8,627 nt of DNA from Spirochaetales bacterium (GTDB lineage: Bacteria; Spirochaetota; Spirochaetia; JAGLYY01). Under the pieces are notes generated by a model. The model saw nothing but the letters and a program-made list of their open reading frames with translations. It was not told the DNA's origin and made no database searches. Every line of letters begins with the position of its first letter. Positions within the stretch are counted from its first letter, which is position 1. Positions 6,101 through 8,627 of the stretch are shown in pieces. The translations under genes and the position numbers were made by a program. The DNA is taken from positions 1 to 8,627 of the forward strand of contig JAGLYY010000350.1 in assembly GCA_023131935.1 (NCBI GenBank), written 5' to 3'.

Positions 6101-8206
6101 GATAATCTCGGTAACAGGGAAATTGAAAACGAACTTATGATTGTGACCCCGATTCCCGATATTACCCCGCCTGTATCCACGCTCTCACAATCATACCAGC
6201 CGTGGCAGGGTGACGGCATGGACTATTATAAAAGTACGGTAGAATTTACATTGTCCGCGGAAGATATCATCGGTCAGTATGATTCCTTTGCAACCGGAGT
6301 CGACATGGTTTTCTACAGTATGGATAGTGGTCCATATCAGGAATACATGACCGGCAGTAAAATTGTATTTACGGAAGAAGGACTGCACGGTATTTCTTAC
6401 TACGCCACCGACCTGGCTGGAAACACGGAACAAGTGAATAATTATTACTTCACTATCGACGATTCCGCTCCTGTTACATGTTTGGGATTTGACTCAGACA
6501 AGTTTCTTGAGATAGACGATGTACTGTATATTCCAGAATCGGAACCGGTTTATCTAATGGCTGAAGATGCCTTGTCAGGAATAAGGGAAACTTATTATAA
6601 GCTTGGCGGCGATGATACATGGAGTATCTTTGAAGAGGCTTTTACCCTTTCTGATGGGATGCATGAACTTACCTGGTATTCGATTGACAATCTGGGTAAC
6701 ACAGAGGAACAGAAGACACAGTTGTTCAATGTTACAACCGATTATAATACTCTCTCGCATAGTACCTCTTTCATTACCGGAATAAGTGAGCATATAGCGG
6801 ATTATGACATATCCGGAGACAGGATGGCCTATCTTAAAGGTCCGGGCAGAAACCATATCTACCTGAAAGAATTGCGCGGGCAGCATGATGTAATATTCAG
6901 CCGCAGCACCAGGATAAGCGCATGGAAACAGGAACGGATAGCCATTGTTCTTGGCAGCGAATGGATTGCTACAGTCGAGCGAAGCAGTAACGGGCAGCAT
7001 ATCTACCTGTATAATCTGCATGACAGACATCAGTACGGAATTCCTGTTTCAACTTATGGGACGAATCGGGACCCGGTCTTTATCGGAAGCAAGGTATATT
7101 GGATACGGGACGACGGTACATACCAATCAATTTGTGAATACGACCCTGAATCCGAAAACGTGAATGTTCTCTTTGAGACAACTGAGACAATGGACTCAAT
7201 ATGGGGATTGCAGAGAAATAACGGTTTACTCTCTTTCATTGTCGAGTCTGTTGAAAGGCAGGAGGTCTACACCCGTTCGGAAGATGGAATAACGAAGGTC
7301 CTGACACAAGAGATTTCCGAAGGCAGAATTTGTAACTATTCACTTTATGCCGGTCTCCTGGCGATTGAAACTGAAGATGAAGGGCCTGCTATTTCGGTGT
7401 ATCACCGGATGGCTGATGGTCCGGTTCTCTTTTCGCGGGTACCCGGAATTAACCCTATAGTTAAGGGAAATCAGCTGTATTTCCTGGAAACGCTTGAGGA
7501 TTATGATCTTCTTGTAAGATATAATATGACGAATGGTGTCAGGAGCAATATTCTTAAGGGAGTTGAAATATCAGACTACATGTTTACCAATGAAGATAAT
7601 ATTATCGTTCGGCGAAAGAGTGGAGCTGAATCCTTGTTGTCTTTTATCGATTTCTTCTTTAATAGACGGGGTATTCCCTCCGGCAGTCTGGAAAGATGGT
7701 TTGGGCAGAATCCAGCTGACGAGCTTGTTTACCTGAAACAGGAACAGTCTGACTCCTTGGTAGATGACATTTCTTTCGCTTCGGGGGATAACCGGTTTGC
7801 GTATAACAAGTACCTGGACTCAGAAGATTTTCTCTATGCTGATGAGCATCTTGTTCTACCACGGTTTTTGCGTATCGGGCAGGGCGTACACCATATTCAG
7901 ACCTTCAATAGAGCACAGGATGATGAAGATGGGTATTATATCAGGTTTACTGCCAGAGAAAATGTAGTCGTATTGGTTATTGCCGATAACAGTGAAGCAG
8001 GAAGGCTGCAGCGTATGGGATTCAAACAGGAGGATACGATTTTAACTGACAGAATGGAAAAGGGAATGGACATCCTCAAAACCTTACGCAGGTTTTCGGT
8101 CTTCAGTTATGAGGTGAGGAGGGGAGAGGAATTTACTTTGGATGAGGTTAATAAAGACACCTTCGCGCCATTGATCTTTATCCTTGAGCATAAAGAAGAA
8201 GATTAA
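98..8206 (+). CDS. Giant secreted multidomain protein with three beta-propellers and Ig-like arrays
   Basis: This is a 2,702-residue protein that I do not recognise as a named gene. Order of parts: signal peptide 1-21; NHL-like propeller about 23-361; Ig-like/FlgD-type modules about 362-773; acidic linker about 774-787; seven 54-residue YAQRFD repeats 788-1163; four Ig-like modules about 1165-1556; seven OmpL47-like modules 1557-2215; TolB/WD40-like propeller about 2216-2521; C-terminal domain about 2572-2702. The start is supported by a strong Shine-Dalgarno and the signal peptide; the stop is TAA at 8204-8206, followed by a terminator. The frame is intact throughout, so the gene looks functional. 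No catalytic motif, lipobox cysteine, LPXTG, autotransporter barrel or evident type IX-like sorting tail is visible. Inference: an exported protein, surface-attached or released, acting by binding carbohydrate or protein ligands or as a structural or adhesive scaffold. Conceptually it could be misannotated as a hemolysin-like or hypothetical protein. Confidence 0.95.
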   Translation: MFKKAPVLIAFYLFFLLPLSAQMIVDTSILKFETYKVDNDFINSKDINYTLFGGPYNYYIKDFNGVDVAFDEDNPDKYWGVGADVFYDIIHYFDSNKKVKRFGYDYDTGGSFLKILGKVVTTSDGKIYATDDRECTVFYWDRKNESYEPEGSVGRTFTGIIDMCKDNDNNLYILDSCKKHVYRYNLENDDWHVFKSGTDYIDLSQFYNSEWGRLSGITVNDNGIYVSYHGGVIVRYNLDGEVLQYYWIDYINLNLRSSYRENASDTWLVSITADPEGNVYVADSKACKIHIFTSDLEYLCSWEDDDPERPFEKNVRDITFYPNGSPNFIISYPWGFYAYAKQNTLTAVQVSDDYIYPEFVGDEYNGLDIELDMAGSGGYLYIIAEGPEDIRLIDNRLLSKNEHFSYTWDGRNITEDIVPFGEYTLSFFLDDHLVKEIPIEVREAPELSLAIPEKRVISSSSPEVCFNFDITGDAFVRISLSKYNDENTTEPEKILSESVLTTGSFFQKVDETDFDAQAEDGYYSINFDIAPSELRGISGIYKRTASTVLLDNNLLTIGRINNDSTGFNPVNPVMAEMNASFSMSEGAFVTAEILDEYFNFVSTLFSDHYFDAGDNALSWNGKNGFVRVSDGNYRFLIHAVQLEAGIDLAAQGDLFVLDTTPPQMEILNEQGVYYISPDEPSSIGVQDSAVFQVKCSEDAVLDSTVTDSSARVVSTLVTSHNLPEDMLLSVDWDGREESAGFVQDGRYKIAVSAEDIFGNTTTNKFLVYVDNNRLEESTEEEIFESEVFQVNTSTEGNQYCPSITTTDDGFILAWQSFTHYFKTGYGIFAQRFDNAGNRLGGEFKVNTYIENNQERPSIAQIDGGFVITWNSYGQDGSGYGIYAQRFDTEGNRLGGEFRVNTCTNRTQLDPIVGKINNGFVITWESDGQDEGGYDIYAQRFDNEGKRQGVEFRVNTYNGSQIFCSDVSPINNGFVITWESFGQDGSHQGIFAQRYDDEGRRLGGEFQANTYENDFQGRPSVAQTKDGFVIVWISNNQEGSGYGVYAQRYDNEGTRLGGEFRVNTYNHRYRYYPKIAGSDTGFIITWHSDAPLGGGYEVYAQRYDCDGNRLGSEIQVNRFNINYSVDTSFLNLAITRDNGFVIAWQSDGEDGSAYGIFAKKYEIFDIPSGSNLTAQILSPQKENYLAGGSFNIKGIGSDAYIDRYQLSLISGEEVSTLAIEQGRNIVGDLYFFNILDAAEGVPNTVKLEAWDKAGNYRSDEFTLLRDYESLIKSYQITDKYVSERQPLTVSFDLETGCQVVLSIEDGDGAVVKTQDLGNLQSSAGVQVFTSGIPDGEYYLRLEASHPTFLDAEGRIRFILDNTEPAVAFGDFHRYFSFQVNQSIPSVIQEINPASFAVTLLDDMGTPVKILGVGNNTTDLETVTFSPNDFEEGGYSLVLSAHDLSGNESYAQADIIVDRTAPVAAFSSPDFSRVQQGDINIEGEVSDAGGFANYLISFKPEVGNLIELAAGTTEQISFTWNTGNLSEPILKGALSCALNDMAGNSSVIELALIVDNNPPLVELKYDEEPFLIGEKQYISGTNLLYLAAKSDDPYSNVEEVRFRVNEEDWVVYNGSFALESEGAYKVEYFAVDSLGNNSEIRNAILVVDASAPECEVSIGMPKYIDDGITYIPLENSIQLVSTDGDSEFSSGLARTEYRVNDSSWQVYEGSIIIYQEGPVVVRTRVSDNVGNSWEKDSVEVVVDLAPPATLYEFDGEYYQSFQRNIIALTGESYITLSAEDLGFEEHCSGVNGTYIVQDGVETEYSEPVAFISRTPIEYSFYSMDNVGNRENVDPVLIAIDDEKPEVWCVLPVDAYVVESQIFVLGGSAFELMAEDNFAGISGIWFGFDGTNYSLYTDPLVWEDEEDIDLYYYAEDNIALSSDIEYMSICVDNTAPVTQILKNLPLVEIDGILYADERYEFSWQSVDASSGVKETFVFIDGKRIMEFPFVFADEGEHSIVYYSMDNLGNREIENELMIVTPIPDITPPVSTLSQSYQPWQGDGMDYYKSTVEFTLSAEDIIGQYDSFATGVDMVFYSMDSGPYQEYMTGSKIVFTEEGLHGISYYATDLAGNTEQVNNYYFTIDDSAPVTCLGFDSDKFLEIDDVLYIPESEPVYLMAEDALSGIRETYYKLGGDDTWSIFEEAFTLSDGMHELTWYSIDNLGNTEEQKTQLFNVTTDYNTLSHSTSFITGISEHIADYDISGDRMAYLKGPGRNHIYLKELRGQHDVIFSRSTRISAWKQERIAIVLGSEWIATVERSSNGQHIYLYNLHDRHQYGIPVSTYGTNRDPVFIGSKVYWIRDDGTYQSICEYDPESENVNVLFETTETMDSIWGLQRNNGLLSFIVESVERQEVYTRSEDGITKVLTQEISEGRICNYSLYAGLLAIETEDEGPAISVYHRMADGPVLFSRVPGINPIVKGNQLYFLETLEDYDLLVRYNMTNGVRSNILKGVEISDYMFTNEDNIIVRRKSGAESLLSFIDFFFNRRGIPSGSLERWFGQNPADELVYLKQEQSDSLVDDISFASGDNRFAYNKYLDSEDFLYADEHLVLPRFLRIGQGVHHIQTFNRAQDDEDGYYIRFTARENVVVLVIADNSEAGRLQRMGFKQEDTILTDRMEKGMDILKTLRRFSVFSYEVRRGEEFTLDEVNKDTFAPLIFILEHKEED
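164..1180 (+). other. N-terminal NHL-like beta-propeller (residues about 23-361)
   Basis: The segment repeats the NHL/SMP-30-type blade signature: a glycine or asparagine turn, then (I/L/V)Y(A/V/I)xD and an outer strand. Visible copies are DGKIYATD near residue 124, DNNLYILD near 168, DNGIYVSY near 221 and EGNVYVAD near 276. A more diverged copy follows around FYPNGSPNFIISY. This gives about five or six blades over roughly 340 residues, the normal size for a single propeller. Such propellers usually mediate protein or ligand binding; no enzymatic residues can be pointed out. Blade count and exact edges are uncertain. Confidence 0.65.
1181..2416 (+). other. Array of four Ig-like modules, three FlgD-type (residues about 362-773)
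   Basis: Three modules carry the FlgD Ig-like core, a tryptophan in W(D/N)G followed by a (D/F)GxY turn: TWDGRN at W408 with PFGEYTLSF; SWNGKNG at W619 with SDGNYRFLI; DWDGRE at W732 with QDGRYKIAV. A module at about 443-554 lacks this core but has beta-sandwich-like composition. The third module ends at VLDTTPP near 662, the usual D(N/T)TxP linker between bacterial Ig-like domains. In flagellar FlgD this fold helps cap the hook, but in large exported proteins it is a common extracellular spacer. The spacer role here is inferred. Confidence 0.65.
2459..3586 (+). repeat. Seven tandem 54-residue YAQRFD repeats, probable seven-bladed propeller
   Basis: The motif VNT...P...GFVITW.S.GQDG..YGIYAQRFD.EGNRLGGEF recurs seven times. 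VNT-type landmarks start at residues 790, 845, 899, 953, 1007, 1061 and 1115: spacing is 55 once, then exactly 54 (162 nt) five times. Each unit shows four likely beta strands: around PSIA, GFVITW, GIYAQRFD and GGEFRVNT. The array begins with a lone EVFQVNT strand and ends at GIFAKKYE without its own final strand, giving seven complete blades if the first strand completes the last blade. Repeat 1 has an atypical SFTHYFKT loop, and repeat 7 is longer before GFVIAW. Similar repeats occur in large calcium-binding or hemolysin-like exported proteins of several bacterial groups (from memory). No enzymatic role is visible. Confidence 0.9.
3590..4765 (+). other. Four Ig-like modules (residues about 1165-1556)
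   Basis: Four beta-sandwich-like modules of about 95-105 residues follow the 54-residue repeats. Boundaries are suggested near residues 1268, 1363 and 1460, the latter two by the linkers LDNTEPAV and VDRTAPVA. Typical bacterial Ig-like endings occur: WDKAGN, HDLSGN and NDMAGN shortly before three boundaries, followed by a hydrophobic strand. The second module, about 1268-1362, is more diverged, with a DGEYYLRLEA strand in place of the GN motif. They probably act as rigid spacers; ligand binding cannot be judged from the sequence. Confidence 0.6.
4766..6742 (+). repeat. Seven OmpL47-like modules of about 90-100 residues (residues 1557-2215)
   Basis: Modules start at the proline after a (D/V)xxxP linker at residues 1557, 1650, 1745, 1842, 1933, 2025 and 2125. 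The shared pattern is a strand ending L(S/M)A(E/T)D, then SG(V/I) and a strand such as RFRVN or TEYRVN, W.VY.G, a (D/E)EG turn, then Y(Y/F)(S/A)xDNxGN. The GN ending reads DSLGN, DNVGN, DNVGN, DNIAL, DNLGN, DLAGN, DNLGN, so module 4 has lost it. The pattern resembles the OmpL47-type domain of Leptospira surface proteins, where such proteins bind host matrix. Equivalent binding here is only a hypothesis, since the domain is widespread in non-pathogens. Confidence 0.7.
6743..7660 (+). other. TolB/WD40-like beta-propeller (residues about 2216-2521)
   Basis: About 305 residues show the alternating blade pattern (I/V)SGDRMAYL...HIYLKEL typical of TolB-like or related six- to seven-bladed propellers. 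Outer-strand landmarks are HIYLKEL, HIYLYNL, SICEYDP, EVYTRSEDG, AISVYHR, LLVRYNM and possibly LLSFIDF, so up to seven blades. Inner strands include KVYWIRDDG and NQLYFLE. It is the third propeller in the same chain and its repeats are clearly unlike the near-identical YAQRFD blades. No periplasmic Tol-Pal context is present, so a TolB function should not be assumed. Confidence 0.6.
7811..8206 (+). other. C-terminal domain of uncertain family (residues about 2572-2702)
   Basis: After a linker of about 50 residues, the chain ends in a compact mixed hydrophobic/charged domain. It reads ADEHLVLPRFLRIGQGVHHI, then a strand IRFTARENVVVLVIAD, then RLQRMGFKQEDTIL, then RRFSVFSYEVRRGEEFTL and a final strand FAPLIFILEH. 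The order (small-residue turn, inner strand with VVVLVIAD, then a GF...FS.F...RGE...LIFI pattern) resembles beta-sandwich domains appended to exported carbohydrate-active proteins, in which an (V/I)Y(V/I)A(Y/F)D strand is followed by a WL..GF.xTG segment. That resemblance is from memory and the key tryptophan is absent here. The chain ends in EHKEED with no sorting signal. Confidence 0.4.
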
Positions 8207-8256
8207 TCACCTGGAGGCTGAAAAAATCGACACTGATTGTTTAAAATAACATAGTG

Positions 8257-8288
8257 CGCCTATAGGAGTATTCCTATGGGCGTTTTTT
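8257..8288 (+). terminator. Rho-independent terminator after the giant ORF
   Basis: An 11-bp stem (8257-8267 with 8272-8282, one G-U pair) closes a GTAT loop and is followed directly by six T residues at 8283-8288. It begins 50 bases after the TAA of the giant gene. The gap 8207-8256 shows no other element. Read on the opposite strand, the hairpin has no adjacent T-run, only a weaker T-rich stretch further on, so it mainly serves the + strand transcript. It may still help end the convergent tex message. Confidence 0.9.
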
Positions 8289-8304
8289 ATATTTTGAACC
8301 TCTA

Positions 8305-8627
8305 CTACTTCTTCTTATTCTTAAAATGTTGATAAAACGGATTATCCTCGGAATATTCAGACTTCCTGCTCTCCCTCTCTTTTTTTGAAGCAGGTTTACC
8401 CACTTTCCCCCTCTCCCCGGTACTTTTACGGCCCCCACGGGGAGCTGTTCCGCCGGTACGGGATTTATCGGGGAAATCGGGGTCCTTTTTCATCGAAAGG
8501 CCGATGCGATTTCGCTCTTTATCAATCTCGACAACAGTTACCTCTACCTTCCGGTTCACTTTAACCTCTTTATGGGGGTTTGAAACAAAGTGGTCAGACA
8601 ACTGGCTGATGTGGACCAGACCATCCT
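8305..8627 (-). CDS. tex: Tex-family RNA-binding transcription accessory protein, C-terminal part (5' end outside the window)
   Basis: The 106 visible codons encode the end of an S1 RNA-binding domain followed by a basic tail. The S1 part reads DGLVHISQLSDHFVSNPHKE, then a strand pair KVEVTVVEID and RNRIGLSMKKD, matching the Tex S1 domain from memory of E. coli Tex (DGLVHISSLSDKFV...). The tail is rich in Gly, Arg, Lys and Ser and ends in NPFYQHFKNKKK before TAG at 8305-8307. Tex is a conserved cytoplasmic nucleic-acid-binding protein linked to transcription and RNA metabolism. The visible TTG at 8599-8601 is internal (Leu of SQLSD), not the start: coding continues to the window edge. It faces the giant gene tail to tail and is unlikely to be functionally linked to it. 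Confidence 0.9.
   Translation of the reverse strand, partial: DGLVHISQLSDHFVSNPHKEVKVNRKVEVTVVEIDKERNRIGLSMKKDPDFPDKSRTGGTAPRGGRKSTGERGKVGKPASKKERESRKSEYSEDNPFYQHFKNKKK

Noticed and set aside
6575..7030. A 151-codon minus-strand open frame opposite the giant gene.
   Set aside because: It lies fully antisense to a well-supported coding region, lacks a recognisable domain and is expected by chance opposite long ORFs. Other internal frames on both strands were dismissed for the same reason.
98..8206. Calling the protein a hemolysin or RTX toxin because of the YAQRFD repeats.
   Set aside because: There are no GGxGxD nonapeptide repeats and no glycine-rich C-terminal secretion signal. The repeat alone does not indicate toxin activity.
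8213..8230. GGAGG-like stretch after the giant gene as a ribosome binding site for a small gene.
   Set aside because: No start codon at suitable distance opens a frame before the terminator.
8599..8601. TTG as a start codon for a 98-residue minus-strand protein.
   Set aside because: The reading frame stays open upstream to the window edge and those codons continue the Tex S1 domain (DGLVHISQ), so the TTG is an internal leucine.

Overview
The window is almost entirely one gene: a 2,702-residue secreted protein on the + strand (98-8206). It is flanked on the left by the last codons of a probable upstream gene in the same direction, and on the right by the 3' end of a convergent tex gene. Bases are moderately AT-rich. 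The mix of FlgD-type Ig-like modules, OmpL47-like modules and propellers in one giant exported protein is the kind of architecture seen in spirochaetes and some other Gram-negative environmental bacteria. I lean weakly to a free-living spirochaete, but nothing here proves the taxon.

Layout: 1-62, tail of an upstream ORF; 63-97, a short spacer with a strong Shine-Dalgarno; 98-8206, the giant ORF; 8207-8304, an intergenic gap holding a clear rho-independent terminator (8257-8288); 8305-8627, the minus-strand C-terminal part of Tex (end of the S1 domain plus a basic tail), running off the window edge.

The giant protein reads as a mosaic: Sec signal peptide (1-21); NHL-like beta-propeller (about 23-361); four Ig-like modules, three with the FlgD-type W(D/N)G core (about 362-773); an acidic linker; seven near-identical 54-residue repeats (788-1163) that look like one closed seven-bladed propeller; four further Ig-like modules (about 1165-1556); seven OmpL47-like modules (1557-2215); a TolB/WD40-like propeller (about 2216-2521); and a distinct C-terminal domain (about 2572-2702). 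No catalytic motif, lipobox, sortase signal or recognised secretion-sorting domain is visible. The most likely role is a cell-surface or extracellular binding or adhesion protein, but that is inferred from architecture only. The most interesting features are the three-propeller layout and the in-register 162-nt repeat block with its apparent Velcro closure.
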